The notes under the pieces are model-generated. The model saw only the letters and a program-made list of their open reading frames with translations, ran no database searches and was not told the origin of the DNA. Shown piece after piece: positions 16,710 through 29,300 of a stretch of 64,000 nt of DNA (position 1 is the stretch's first letter; each line of letters starts with the position of its first letter). Where the stretch lies: NCBI GenBank assembly GCA_963668655.2, contig CAXXPQ010000002.1, forward strand, positions 248,001-312,000. Direction: 5' to 3'. Both the position numbers and the translations under genes were made by a program. Source of the stretch: G963668655 sp963668655 (GTDB taxonomy: Bacteria > Myxococcota_A > SURF-8).

Positions 16710-19199
16710 ATGGGACGGAAAATCATGAATACGGCGTGGATGGTGGTGCTGGCGGCTTTATTGCCGCTCTGGATCGCCTGCGATAACGAACATAACATGG
16801 AGTTCAACCCCGGCGCCTACGAGGAGGTGGACAAGATCGCCCTCAAGGGCTCCAGCTCCACCGGAGGAAATCCCGCCATCATTTATATCGGCTTCGACGG
16901 GGGGCAGGTGGACGGCAATCGCTCCTTTGCCGGAAGTTACGTGGAAATCCGCCGGGTTTCACTGCTTACCGATTCCGAGGCGAACGCCATCAGTTACGAA
17001 GCCGACGCGGAGGACACCCGCGTTTCCCTGGGCTTGGAACGCCCGGTGATGATCGAATTCTCCGCGCCGTCGGCGAAAGCCTTCTCCGCCCTGCGACTGG
17101 ACGAAGGCGGCGACGGCGACTATCACGAGATCAGCGTTCACATCGAGCACGGCGGACAGGTCATGGACCTGGATTTCCCGGGTGCGTTCACTTTCGCGCT
17201 GGAAGAGGCGGAGACGCCCTGGCACGCCACCATCTACGGATACATGGTGTACATGCCCGTTCTGGAGTGGATGGAGGAACAGAGCGCCACGCCGACCCTG
17301 CCGGTTCTGCTGGAAATGAAGTCCCATACCGTGCTGTACCGGGACGAGAACTGGAACGGCCTTCTGGACGCGGAAGAAATGACCGCCGCCAACGTGGCCG
17401 GACGTCTGGTGCAGAATCCCTACAGTCCCACCGGCGACTGCGTGGCGGACTGCCGCTTCAACCGGCAGCCCATCCCCCATCTGGAAATCGCCGGTACGCC
17501 CGAAGCGCTCGCCGGCGTGCCCCTGGACGCCTCGGGCTCCTGCGCCTTCGAAGGAGAAAGCGACGGCTCGCTGAAATATTTTTGGGACTGGGCGCCGGAA
17601 GGAAAGCCCGCCTACGCCGAAGACGCCGTGATTTACGATCCCGCCCGCTCCAGCCTGGACGATCCCGCCTCCATCGCCGGATCCTGGACGGATCTGGCCC
17701 GCCCCAGCCTCTACCTTCCCATGGACGGCACCTATCGCGTCCGGGTCAAGGTCAGGGACGCGGCATCGCGAGAGAGCGGTCCGGACGCGGCCTGTCCCTG
17801 CTGTCCGGAATGGGCCGAGGCGACGGTCGTGGCGAACACCTCGGAAGGCTTCAGCGTGGAGTTGTCCTGGGACAAGGGGGACTCGGTGGACATGGACCTG
17901 TTTCTCGTGCGCCATCGGGACGACGGCACCTTCGCGATTTCCTCCGCGCAGTGGGATGCCCTGGAGCCGTTGCGCCTGCCCGTTCCGAAATCCTGCCAAA
18001 GCTCCCAGGACTGCGACGGCTTCGAATGCAACGAACAGAACGTTTGCGAGTACGCCTGTTCGAGCGATGCGGAGTGCCGGGCGGCGGAACCGGGCTGGTT
18101 CTGCGGAACGGAATCGGGTCTCTGCGAGGTTCTCGGCCTCGGCAACAAAAACTACATGGTCTGCGAAGAGGGCGCGGACTGCGGGGGACGGGGCTTCTGC
18201 GAGCCGACCGTCCTGCCCGGCCTGATGGCGACGATGATCTGCACGGCGCACGAAAAAACGGCCCATGACGACACCTGCTTCTTCCGGAACATCGCCCCCC
18301 ACTGGGGCGGCCTGGAACCCCCCACCATTTCCTGCCAGGGAGACGCGGAATGCCGGGGCGATGGAGATACGTCTTTCACCTGCGGGCCGGACAACACCTG
18401 CCGGTTCGAATGCGGCGGTACGGGCGAGTGCCTTTCCTTCAGCGAGCGCTTCGTCTGCGAGGACGGCGAATGTCTGAACGACCCGGAGGCGGACGATCCG
18501 CAACTGACCCTCGATGATGTCGATGGCTGGGGACCGGAACGCATCGAACTGGAAGCCCCCGCGCCGGGCCGCTACCGCGTGGTAGCCCGCCTCTATGCCG
18601 ATCCCAACGAGGTGCTGGAGAACCACCCGACGAAAAGCGTCCGGGCCGGCGTGAACATCGCCGTGAACGGCCGCCCGCTGGACGCGCCCGACGGCCTTCT
18701 CACGATGGAGATGTCGCAACCCATCACTTACTGGAAGGTGGCCGATATCGAATGGGGCGCCGATGGCCGGGGAACGGTGGCGCCGCTTTGCGCCGGGTGG
18801 ACGCGGAGCGAATGCGATGAAACGGCGGATTGCCGTGGATACGGCGAGGCGTGGACCTGCAAGGCGCGGAGTTTCGGCCGATACTGCTCCTCGTGCAGCG
18901 CGGCCGTGGGAACGCCGGTCTGCGGCCCCACCATCGCCTGCGAGACGGACGCGGATTGTGAAAACGAAGGCGAAGCCTCTCACTGCACGGCCATCGAGGC
19001 GCGCTACTGCCATTGCGACGCCGATTCCGGTTACGCGCTGGACGCCCGGCCCTACTCCAATCCGTTCATGATGACCACCTCCGTGGGAAGTTCGGAGATG
19101 GATCCGGAAAACGAGACGAATGCCCGCTCCATCTGGTGCGACGGTCCGGAGGATACGGTAAACGCCGAAACGACGTGCCGGGAACTTTACCAGCAGTAA
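16710..19199 (+). CDS. Large Cys-rich lipoprotein following the TIGR02147 gene
   Basis: 829 aa. The ATG at 16710 sits six bases after GGAGG; an in-frame GTG at 16692 lacks a site. The signal peptide ends LLPLWIAC. The first 300 residues are beta-rich with no family recognised. Residues about 270-370 contain a PKD/Ig-like pattern (LDASGSCAFEG, DGTYRVRVKVRDAAS), then ELSWDKGDSVDMDLFLV, a motif seen in secreted beta-sandwich domains. A region with paired Cys follows (SCQSSQDCDGFECN, CSSDAECRAAEPGWFCG, CQGDAECRGDGDTSFTC) and a last beta domain (PGRYRVVARLYADPNEV). It lacks the DGD linker of other lipoproteins here. It is probably co-transcribed with the TIGR02147 gene. Function unknown. Confidence 0.82.
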   Translation: MGRKIMNTAWMVVLAALLPLWIACDNEHNMEFNPGAYEEVDKIALKGSSSTGGNPAIIYIGFDGGQVDGNRSFAGSYVEIRRVSLLTDSEANAISYEADAEDTRVSLGLERPVMIEFSAPSAKAFSALRLDEGGDGDYHEISVHIEHGGQVMDLDFPGAFTFALEEAETPWHATIYGYMVYMPVLEWMEEQSATPTLPVLLEMKSHTVLYRDENWNGLLDAEEMTAANVAGRLVQNPYSPTGDCVADCRFNRQPIPHLEIAGTPEALAGVPLDASGSCAFEGESDGSLKYFWDWAPEGKPAYAEDAVIYDPARSSLDDPASIAGSWTDLARPSLYLPMDGTYRVRVKVRDAASRESGPDAACPCCPEWAEATVVANTSEGFSVELSWDKGDSVDMDLFLVRHRDDGTFAISSAQWDALEPLRLPVPKSCQSSQDCDGFECNEQNVCEYACSSDAECRAAEPGWFCGTESGLCEVLGLGNKNYMVCEEGADCGGRGFCEPTVLPGLMATMICTAHEKTAHDDTCFFRNIAPHWGGLEPPTISCQGDAECRGDGDTSFTCGPDNTCRFECGGTGECLSFSERFVCEDGECLNDPEADDPQLTLDDVDGWGPERIELEAPAPGRYRVVARLYADPNEVLENHPTKSVRAGVNIAVNGRPLDAPDGLLTMEMSQPITYWKVADIEWGADGRGTVAPLCAGWTRSECDETADCRGYGEAWTCKARSFGRYCSSCSAAVGTPVCGPTIACETDADCENEGEASHCTAIEARYCHCDADSGYALDARPYSNPFMMTTSVGSSEMDPENETNARSIWCDGPEDTVNAETTCRELYQQ

Positions 19200-19286
19200 A
19201 CAGGTTCCGGGAGGGGGGCCCGGAAGGTGATTAGCCACACTCACCACACTATGTATGACGGTTTTCGCTGGTAAGGATTTCATAGA

Positions 19287-19314
19287 GGCCGGGGCTTGAT
19301 GCCCCGGCCGTTTT
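19287..19314 (+). terminator. Intrinsic terminator after the TIGR02147-lipoprotein unit
   Basis: A perfect 9-bp stem GGCCGGGGC / GCCCCGGCC with loop TTGAT, followed by GTTTT. It lies 88 bp after the lipoprotein stop and may also stop the convergent mutarotase gene. Confidence 0.8.
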
Positions 19315-19364
19315 CGTCCGCGATCCAACGGATATCGCACCGACGTTCGGAACGGAGAAAGGCG

Positions 19365-20291
19365 TCACCCTCCGAAAGCTGCAAGGATATCCTGCGGAGC
19401 GGCGTCGCAATCGAAGACCCGAAAGTCCCAGATCTGGCGGTGCGTCTGGCGCTCTCCCGGAACAAGGGTCCGGGCCGGGGCGTGGACTTCCACTTCCAGA
19501 TAGTCGTAGTCGGGGGAGTTGTAGACTTCCGCCATGGCCCCGTGCCGATAGGGAGCGTCGGGATCGATCGGAAATCGCCGCGCATGGACCAGACGCCCTC
19601 CCTGAAAAGGCCGCCATGCCAGCAAGACGCCCCGGCGGACGAGACCGCCGTACTTGAAATGCAGAGGCTCCCGGCAGGGAACGCGGGTCCAGCCGTCGGC
19701 TTCGGTCACCAGTTTCTCGTGCAGACGAACGGAATCGCCCTCCTCGGGATACGCCCGGATGTCCGCTTTGGCCGCAGGCAGAAGAACATCGAAGGGTCGC
19801 AAGAACTGGGTCACGTTCCAGATGCCGCGCCGAACGGGACGATCGCTTTCGTTGACGATGCTCTGATCCAGAACGATCCCGCCGGTTTCGGTCGGTTCGA
19901 AAGCGCGCGTAACCCGCAGGCCGGTTTCCCGGCAGACGGAACTATGCATGACCACCCGATTTCCCAGGACTTCCGCCCGATAGCGGCCCGCATCCAGATC
20001 CAGGGGCGGAATCGCTTCCAGCCATGCGTTCTGCGGGGCGATCCAGGTCTTGTCCCCGCCCCACAGGCGAAAGCCGAGTTCCCGTTTTGTCTTCCGGACT
20101 TCCTTTTCGTTCGAAAATTCGAAATCGAAGCACTCTCCCTTGTGGGCGTCCTGGACGAAAAGCAGTTCCGTATCCCGGAATCGAAGCGACAGCATTCGCC
20201 CGCCGATGTCCGGCACGAGCGTCATCGAAAGATCACCCACGACGATCCGCAGGGCGTCCCATCCATGGAGTTTCGTTGCTTTGACGGGCAT
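19365..20291 (-). CDS. Galactose-mutarotase-fold protein (DUF4380-like)
   Basis: 308 aa from the ATG at 20291; the maximal frame (to 20519) runs back through the upstream terminator into the giant gene's 3' end, so it is rejected. The N-terminus LSMTLVPDIGGRMLSLRF and FDFEFSNEKEV are typical of aldose-1-epimerase-like, DUF4380-type proteins; the WGGDKTW segment and FEPTETGGIVLDQSIVN are also consistent. There is no signal peptide, so it is cytoplasmic. The fold binds sugars, but I cannot see the two canonical catalytic residues with certainty, so enzyme activity is open. It follows the giant gene by 77 bp but is separated by a strong terminator. Confidence 0.75.
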   Translation of the reverse strand: MPVKATKLHGWDALRIVVGDLSMTLVPDIGGRMLSLRFRDTELLFVQDAHKGECFDFEFSNEKEVRKTKRELGFRLWGGDKTWIAPQNAWLEAIPPLDLDAGRYRAEVLGNRVVMHSSVCRETGLRVTRAFEPTETGGIVLDQSIVNESDRPVRRGIWNVTQFLRPFDVLLPAAKADIRAYPEEGDSVRLHEKLVTEADGWTRVPCREPLHFKYGGLVRRGVLLAWRPFQGGRLVHARRFPIDPDAPYRHGAMAEVYNSPDYDYLEVEVHAPARTLVPGERQTHRQIWDFRVFDCDAAPQDILAAFGG

Positions 20292-20307
20292 GGCGTGGTT
20301 TTCCAAT

Positions 20308-20347
20308 CGAAAAGGGCGGCCCTTCTCACGGAAAGGAGGGGCCGCCC
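20308..20347 (-). terminator. Intrinsic terminator of the giant gene
   Basis: On the minus strand, GGGCGGCCC and GGGCCGCCC (20347-20339 and 20322-20314) form a 9-bp GC stem, followed by TTTTCG. It starts 22 bp after the giant gene's stop codon and isolates it from the mutarotase gene. Confidence 0.85.
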
Positions 20348-20368
20348 GGTTTCTTGCGAGGTTGGTTT

Positions 20369-23300
20369 TCAGGCTTCGCGACGCCGCATCCAAAGCAGCA
20401 GGCCGCCGAGCAGAATCAGCAGCAGGCCGGACGGCGCGCCCGAGGCGCACCCGCCGCCGCCGCTTCCGCCCTTTTTCGGCACGCATGCGCCGGACTCGCA
20501 CACCTGGCCGTCCTCGCACTGGCTGTCATTGGTGCAGGACGGGATCACCCAATCGACGTCGCCATCGGTTCCATCGTCTCCATCCGGCGATTCGTCTCCA
20601 TCCGGCGTTTCGTCGCCGTCCGGCGGAAGATCTCCGTCCGTGTTGTCGTCGCCGTCCGTCGCGGCGTCTTCGTCTCCGTCCGCGGCGTCCTCGTCGCCGT
20701 CGGGTTCATCGCCGTCCGCGACGTCCGCGTCTCCGTCCGTCGCGTCATCCGTGTCGGCGTCAAGATCGGCGTCCGCATCGACATCCGTGTCGTCGTCTCC
20801 GTCCGGCTCCGCATCGGCATCCGCATCATCGTCGCCGTCCGTATCGGGCAGCCGTTCGATCAGCAGCGTGAAGTCTCCGGCCAGCAGATCGGAAACCGAA
20901 TCCACGGAGAACAGGGCGTTTTCCGTATCCGTATGCTCGTCGATCCAGAGTTCCTCGATGACTTCCGGCTCCCCGGAGGCGCCGACGTTCAAACTGTGCG
21001 TGCAGGCGGGAGGATCGCAGGAATCCATCAGCACCAGCGCCAAGTCCACGCCGACCGAAGGCGTGAGAACCACCCGGTATCGGCCGGGCTCCGTATTCAG
21101 CACCGTGAAGAACGCATCGGGGCCTTCCAGGGGCGCGGTGCTGCACGGATCTTCCGGCGTGAAGAAGTTCAGCCGCCCGGAGGTCGTATCCGAGAGTTCG
21201 ACGCCGATCTCCGCCGGAATGGGCCGGTCGCAGACTTCACCGTCCGTGATGTCCAGGCATTCCTCTCCGAAGCATCGCTTGTCGCCCAGCCCTTCTTCAT
21301 CGCAGAAGAATCCGTTCTGGCGAGGCCGCATGGCGCATCCGAGTTCCGGATCGCAATAAGCCGTGGTGCAGATATTGTCGTCCTCGTCGGTGCAGAGAGA
21401 ATCGCGCGGAATGTGCTGGACCTCGTCCTCCACTTCGTTGCACAGATCCACCGTGCAGGCGATGTCATCGTCCACGATCACGGGAGCCAGCGCCACGCAT
21501 CCGGTTTCCTCGTCGGCCTCCGCATGCTGCGGCTGACAGGAGAGGGAGCCGGTGCAGTACAGTCCGTCGTCGCAATAGCCGTCCATGGGAACGTTGCTGC
21601 AGGAACCGTTCGATTCGTTGCAGACATCCGCCGTACAGGCGTAGGCATCGGAGCAGTCCCTGTCGGTCCCGGCGCATACACCGTCCGTGCAGACATCGCT
21701 CAACGTGCAAAGCGAGCCGTCGTTGCAAAATCCGCCCTGGTTGCGGGGCTCCACGACGCATCCGCCAAATTCCTCGTCACAATAGGCCCGCTGGCATTGC
21801 GGCTCGGTGATTTCGCCGTCGCAATCCATCGCCGCGCCGCCCTTGCACAGACCCGCCGTGCAGACGGACCCGTCCGTACAGGAGTAGGCGTCCTCGCAGC
21901 CCTGGCCCTCGTTCGCGTTCGCCACCACGCAGGCGTTCGCCTCCTCATCGCAGGCCGCCGTCTGACATTGCGGCTCGGTCAGGACGGACGCGCAATCGTT
22001 TTCCGTTCCGCTCTGGCACTGTCCCGACAGGCAGACCTCGCCCAGGGTGCAGTACAAACCGTCCTCGCAGGCCTGTCCTTCATTGACGCTGGCCGTCGCG
22101 CAGGTGTCGGCGCTTTCGTCGCAACGCGGCACCTGGCACTGCGGTTCCGTAACGGAGGCCGAGCAATCCCGGCTGCGGCCCACGCAATTGCCGGACTGGC
22201 AGCGGTCGTAATCGGTGCACCAGAGGCCGTCGTCGCAGCCGGCTCCGTCGCCGAGGTTCGTCCAGCCCGTGTCGCTCCGGTCGGGATCGCAGATATGGCA
22301 ATCGTTTTCCGGATCCGCGTCGTCCCTCGACCGGCAGATTTCGTCGATCAGGCAGATATCGTCCATGATCGGATGGGTGCAGACCCCACCCGCGCAGATG
22401 TTTTCGGTGCAGACGATCCCGTCGTCCTCGCACGCTCCGCCGGAGTTAATCGGCAGGCAGCCGTCGCAGCAGGCATGGACGCCGGAGCAGAGACAGCCCT
22501 GCCCCAGACACACGCCGTCGTCGCAAACGTCGTTCGCCGTGTTGTCGTTCTCGTCGTCGCACTCCAGTCCTTCGTTGATCGACACGGCTTCGCAGCGATC
22601 CAGGGCTTCGTCGCAGTTCGGTTCCTGGCACTGGCCTTCCTGCACGGCGGACTGGCAGTCGCGCGGGTCGCCGCTTCCACAGACGCCGGTCCGACAACGC
22701 TCGCCCGTGGTGCAGAACTGGCCGTCGTTGCAGATCTGGCCTTCGTTGGCCGGAACGGCCATGCAGGTCCTCTCCGCTTCGTTGCAATAAGGAGCCTGGC
22801 ATTGCGGGTCGGTGACGGACTCCGAACAATCCCGGGCCACGCCGCCGTCGCACAAGCCGCCGGAGCAGGCTTCATCCTCCGTGCACCAGACGCCGTCGTC
22901 ACAGGGCGTTCCGTCAGGCTTCGGTTCCACGTCGCACCGCCCCGTGGCTTCGTCGCATACGCCCGCCTTCAGACACGCTGTGGCTTCGGAACAGACCACC
23001 GGTTCAGAACCGATGCATTCGCCCGACTGGCAGAAATCGGCGCGCGTGCAGGCGTTCTGATCGTCGCAGTACGTTCCGTCCGGCCGGGCGGGATTGGAGC
23101 AGATTCCCGTGATCGGATCGCAGTCTCCGGGCATGCGGCATTGTCCGCTGGTTTCGCATTCCACCGGATCGGATCCCGTGCAGAACCCGCCCATGCAGAC
23201 ATCCGTTTGCGTACAGGCATTGCCGTCCGAACAGGGATCGAGATCCGCGACATTTTCGATGCGGCAGAGGTCGTCCACGTCGTCGCACACCGGTGACTGA

Positions 23301-26300
23301 CACTGGGCGTCCTGCAGTCCCGCGGAACAGTCCCGGGCTCCTCCGGCCACGCATTCGCCCTCCAGGCAGGCGTCGCCCACGGTGCACCAGCGTCCGTCGT
23401 CGCATTCGGATGCATCGGCCAGAACGGTCCAGGCGGTCTCGCTCTGGTTCGGATCGCAGATTTCGCAGGTATTTTCCGGGTTCGAATCGTCCTCCGCGAC
23501 ACACGCCCCGCCGATCCTGCAACCTTCCGCGATGGTGTGAACGCAGATGCCGTCGGAACAGGCTTCCGTGGTGCAGGTCAGGCCGTCGTCCGCGCAGGGG
23601 CCGCCGTTGTTGATGATGCTGCATCCGTTGCAGCAAGCGTTGATCCCCGTGCATTCGCACCCCGGCAGGATGCATTCGCCGTCCAAACAGATCTCTCCGT
23701 TGGTGTCCGGGTTCTGATCGTCGCAGGGATCTCCCTGGTTCTGATTGACCGCGCGACACTCGCGCGCCGCCTCGCTGCACTGCGCGGCCTGGCACTGGGG
23801 TTCCTCGACGACGTACGAGCAGTCGCGGGGGCCGCCGCCGGAACAGGCGCCCGATTGGCAGGTCTCGCCGGTATTGCAGAACACGCCGTCGTTGCAGGCG
23901 TCGCCCTCCTTGTCGAGGAGCGCCACGCACTGGTCCGCGTTCTCGTCGCAGGAAGCCGTCTGGCACTGCTCGTCCGTCACGACGTCCGAACAGTCCCGGG
24001 CGAGTCCGCCGAGGCAGAGGCCGTTCCGACAGGCCTCGCCCACGGTGCAATACGCGCCGTCGTCGCAGTCCGCGCCGTCGGCCGCCGCCTCCGTCCCGCA
24101 TTCCCCGCTTTCCGGGTCGCAGGCGAAGACGGTCAGGCAGTCCGTGCTTTCCGGACAGACGACCGGATCGGTTCCCGTGCATTCGCCGCCGTAGCAGAGA
24201 TCCTCCCGCGTACACAAATTCTCGTCGTCGCAGCCCGTGCCGTCCGGCTTCGCGGGCTCCGAGCAGACTCCCGTGGAGGGGTTGCAGGCCCCAACGTAAT
24301 GGCATTCGTTCACCGCCGAACAGATCACGGGATCGTCCCCCGTGCAGAACCCGCTCTGGCAGGTATCCGAACGCGTGCAAAGATCGTTGTCGTTGCAACC
24401 CGTGCCGTCCGGCTTTACGGGATCGGAGCACTCACCGCTGGCGGGATCGCACTCGCCCGCGTAATGGCAGGCGTTCATGGGGACGCATTCCACCGTGTTC
24501 CGCCCCACGCACGCTCCGTTCTGGCAGATGTCCTCCAGGGTGCATTCGTTGTTGTCGTTGCAGGGCGTGTCGTCGATCTTTTTCGGATTGGTGCAGACGC
24601 CCGTGGCCGGGTTGCATTCTCCCACGTTGTGACACTGGCTCAGCGCCACGCACGTAACGGGATTCGAACCGACGCATGCGCCGCTCTGGCACCGGTCGGT
24701 CAGCGTACACAGATTGCCGTCGTTGCAAGGTGTGGCGTCCGCGCGGTTCACCGCCTGGCAGCTTCCTTCCGTCTGCCCCCCCGACGGTTCCAGACATTGG
24801 GCGGTCTGGCAGAGCGCGTCCTCGATGACCCCGGAACAGTCGCGGTTGGATACGCTGCGGCAGATGCCGCCCAGGCATGAATCTCCCACCGTGCACCACA
24901 AACCGTCATCGCAGCCCGAGCCGTCCGCCCGCAACGTCCATTGTCCCGAAGCCGCACCCGCATCGCAAACCTGGCAGGACTGTTCCGGATTGGCCGCGCC
25001 GTCCGCGTGGCAGGTGAAGTCGATCAGGCAGTTGTCCGCCAGAAGCGGATGGGTGCAGGCCCCCGCGTCGCAAACCTCGTCGGTGCAGGTCAAACCGTCG
25101 TCCATGGAGGAGCAGTCGCCGCCGTTGTTGATGGGATAGCAGCCGTCGCAGCAGGCGTTGACGCCGGAGCAGGTGCAGCCGGGCGAGACGCAGACGCCGT
25201 TTTCGCAGGCCTCGCCCTCGGAGGCCGGATTGCCGTCGTCGCAGGCCACTTCGCCGGAGGTGCATTCCCCTTCCGAGCAATCCGAGGCGTCCGCGCAGGG
25301 GGCGTCATCCGAGCAGACGCCTGTCGCGGAAACGGCCTCGCAACGGGTTTGCTCCTCGTTGCAGCGCGCCAGCTGGCACTGGGGTTCCTGAACGGCGCCT
25401 TCGCAGTTGCGCGCCGCGCCCGGCGTGCAGGCGCCTCCCTGGCAGGAATCGCCGACGGTGCAATACGCGTTGTCCGTGCAGCCGGTTCCGTTGGAGACGG
25501 CCTCGACGACGCAATGAAGCACTTCGTCGCAATGGGCGGTCTGGCACTGGGCGTCCGTGATGGCGTCCGCGCAGCTTCTCTCCGCGCCGCTCCGGCAGAC
25601 GCCGCCCCGGCAGACATCGTTCGTCGTGCACCAGAGGCCGTCCTCGCAGCCGGTGTCGTCCGGCTTGGCGGGGGTGGAGCATTCTCCCGTTCCGGGATCG
25701 CACTCGCCCACGTCGTGGCAGTCGCTGGCCGCCGTACAGACCACCGGGTTCGATCCGGTGCACACGCCACTCTGGCAGGTATCGGTCTGGGTGCAGAGAT
25801 TTCCGTCCGAGCAGGTCGTGTTGTCCGGTTTGGCCGGATCGGAGCATTCGCCCGTTCCCGGGTCGCATTCGCCCGCGTAATGACAGGCATCGGAGGCCGT
25901 GCAGACCACCGGCTCTCCGGATTCGCATTCGCCGGACTGGCAGGAATCGCCTTCCGTGCAGGCGTTGCCGTCCGAGCAGTCCGCCCCGTTCGCCTTGGGC
26001 GGATCGGAACATTCGCCCGTTCCCGGATCGCATTCGCCCGCGTCGTGGCACTGATCGGAGGCCGTGCATACCACCGGATCGCCGGGCCGGCACTCTCCGG
26101 ACTGGCAGGAATCGCCTTCCGTACAGGCATTTCCGTCCGAACAGTCCGAGTCGTCCGGTTTGGCCGGTTCGGAACACACCCCCGTTTGCGGATCACAGAC
26201 CCCGGCGACATGACAGTCGTCGGAAGCCGTGCAGACCACGGGATTTTCTCCCGTGCAGACGCCCAGCAGGCAGTGGTCCGTCTGGGTGCAGAGATTCTCG

Positions 26301-29300
26301 TCGTCGCAGGGTGTGTAATTCGGCTTTTGCGGGTCGGAACAATCGCCCGTTCCCGGATCGCACGTCCCCGCGTTGTGGCACTGATCGGAGGCCGTGCAGA
26401 CCACCGGATCTCCGGGTTGACACTCCCCGGACTGGCAGGTGTCCCCTTCCGTGCATAGATTTCCGTCGTCACAGGCGAACCCGTTATCCTTGGGAGGATC
26501 GCTGCAAATTCCCGTGGCCGGATTGCAGACGCCGGCGTCGTGACAGGCGTCCAGCGGCTCGCAGACCACGGGCGTTCCGCCTTGGCAGCTTCCGCCCTGG
26601 CAGGAATCCCCCGCCGTGCAAAAGTCGGAGTCGTCGCAGCCGGAGCCGTCCGGCTTCGCGGGATCGGAGCAATTTCCGGTTCCCGGATCGCACGTTCCGG
26701 CGGTGTGACATTGATCGGAGGCCGTGCAGACGACCGGTTCGCCGCCGACGCAGCTTCCGCTCTGGCAGGTGTCCACCAACGTGCAGAGGCTGCCGTCCGA
26801 GCAGGACTCGCCATCGCCCTTGTCGGTCCAGGCGGAGGTGCCGGCGCCGACGTCGCAGAGCTGGCACTCGTTTTCCGGGTTCTCGGTGGTGTCCGTGTAG
26901 CACGTATCCGAAATCACGCAGTATCCGGGATCGAGTTCGTGCGTGCAGACGCCGGACACGCAGGAGTCCGTGGTGCAGTCGATGCCGTCGCCCGTGCAGG
27001 ATCCGCCCTCGTTGATGACGTTGCAGCCGTCGCAGCAATCGTTGATCTCGCTGCACTGGCATCCCTGGGCCAGGCATTCGCCGTTGACGCAGATTTCGTC
27101 GCTCGTCCCGGGATCGCCGTCGTCGCAGGCGAGGACGAAGGGATCGCAGGTGTTTCCGTAGGGAACGCACCAGGAGTTGTCCTGACAGATGTTGTCCAGA
27201 ACGCCGCCGCAGAGGCCCATCAGGCAGACCGGCCATCCTGTCGAAGCGCAGTCGTTGTCCTCGTAACAGAAGCTCAGATCCGCGCACTGGCCGCGAACCG
27301 GGTTTCCGGCGCACACTCCGTCCTGGCAGACGGTGCCGGTGGTGCAGATGTTGTCGTCGTCACAGGAGGCTCCGTTCGACAACACCGTCCAGTCGTAGCC
27401 GTTCGTGGCGGCTTCGCAGACCTGGCAGGCGCTCTCCGGGTTGGCGACGCCGTCCGCGACGCATGCGCCGCCGATGAGGCACCAGCCCGAAAGCAGCTCG
27501 CCGCCCGCGCTGCAGCAATCCAGTTCCGGCGGGCAGGACGCCGCATCGCCGTCCGTATCTCCGTCCACGCACCCGGGATCCTCCACGAAGAGACAGCCGG
27601 CGGCGTCCGCGCTGGGATCCGAGGGCGTGCAGGTGTCGATGGTGCAGGGATCGTCGTCGTTGCACAGTGCGTCGTTGGGCGTCCCGGAGCATTCCGCGCC
27701 GCCTTCTCCGTCGGAAACGCACTGGTCGGTTTCGGTGCAGGTCCAGGCGTCCGTGCAGCCCTGTCCGAGCAGCAGGTCGTGCTGGCAATCCTCCCAGCGG
27801 TCGCAGATGTCGTTGGTGCAGGGGTTGCCGTCGTCGCAGAGTGCGTTGTTCGGCGTGTGGGGGCCACAGGTGCCCTCGGAGCAGGGATCGTCCGTGCAGG
27901 AAACGCCGTCGTCGCACCCGGTCTCGGAGTGGATGCACACGCCGTTCTGACAAGAGTCCGTGCCGTTGCAGGCGTCGAAATCGTCGCAGGAGGTGCCGTT
28001 CGCCACCGGATCGGCGAAGCACTGCTCCGTTTCCGTATTGCAGACACCGGCGTTGCAGGCGTCGGCGTAGGCCGGGCAGTTGTCCGTGCCGTCCTGGCAG
28101 ACGCCGTTGTAGCATTTCATGTCGGTGCGGCAGTCCAGGTCGAAACAGGGCACCAGTTCGCAATAGAACGTCCCGCCGCCGCAGTCGGGGTCGTTCCAGC
28201 AGGGATCGCCCGTCCATCCGGGGTTGACCTCATCCTTGCAGGTTCCCATGGCGTTGGTCGCCAGGCATCCGGAGGTGGGATCGGACCCGATGGCCCCGGG
28301 CGAGCAGCTTTCTTCGGTGCAGGGGCTGTCCCCGGCCAGATTCTCACAGTAGACGTGATCGTTTTCCAGGGTGCATTCTCCCTGAAGATCGGCGATGTCC
28401 GGATCGTAGCGGGGATCGCTGGGATCCCATTCCTCGCAGTCGTCGATGGTGCAGTCGAACCCGTCCGCGCAATCCCTTACGGAACCCTGACATTCTCCCG
28501 AGGCATCGCAGCTTCCGTCGGTGACGCCGCAGAAACCGTCGTGACAGCTCGTCCCCTGGGGCAGCGCCTCCTCCACGCAGAACGGCGTGCCGGTCGGCGC
28601 GGTGCAGGTTCCGGCGGCGCACGGGGCGTCCAGGTGGGAGCAGTCCATCTCGGTTCCGGTGCAGCTGCCATCGGCCCGGCAGGCGTCTCCCACGCTGCAC
28701 GCATCCTCGTCGTCGCAATTGATGAGCGTGCAGTATCCGCCGCCGGAGCATTCCTGGTCGGTGAAACAGGCCACCTTGCAGACGTTGTTGCGACAGACCA
28801 TGCCTTCGGTGCATTCCTCGTCCAGCATGCAGGCGCCGCCCGATCCCGTACTGCAAACGCCGGGAATCGAATCGAAGAGGCAGCCGGAAACCGGATCCGC
28901 GCCGTCGTCGTTGGGGCGGCAGGTGTCCACGGTGCAGACCCGCTCATCGTCGCAGGCGTAATCGTCGTAGTAATAGACGCAGGGATCCGGCTCCACGGAA
29001 GAGGAGTCGCAATAGGTTCCCTCGTTGTTCGTGCAGGTGTAGCGCTTGCAGTTCAGCATTTCCTCCACGCAGGCTCCGGACTGGCAGGTGGCCGAGACGA
29101 TGCAGGGGTTGCCGGGATCGGCGCAGGTCAGACCTTCGTTGGCGTCGTGGTAGCTGCATTCGAAGGATCCGTTTCCCAGATCCACGCAGAACGGATCCTT
29201 GCACGGATCGCCCGCGTACATCTCGTCGCAGGTATCCTCCGGCGTGTTTCCTTCAGGGGTTTCGCAACCCGTCCGGTCGGAAATCGTACAGGTTCCGACC

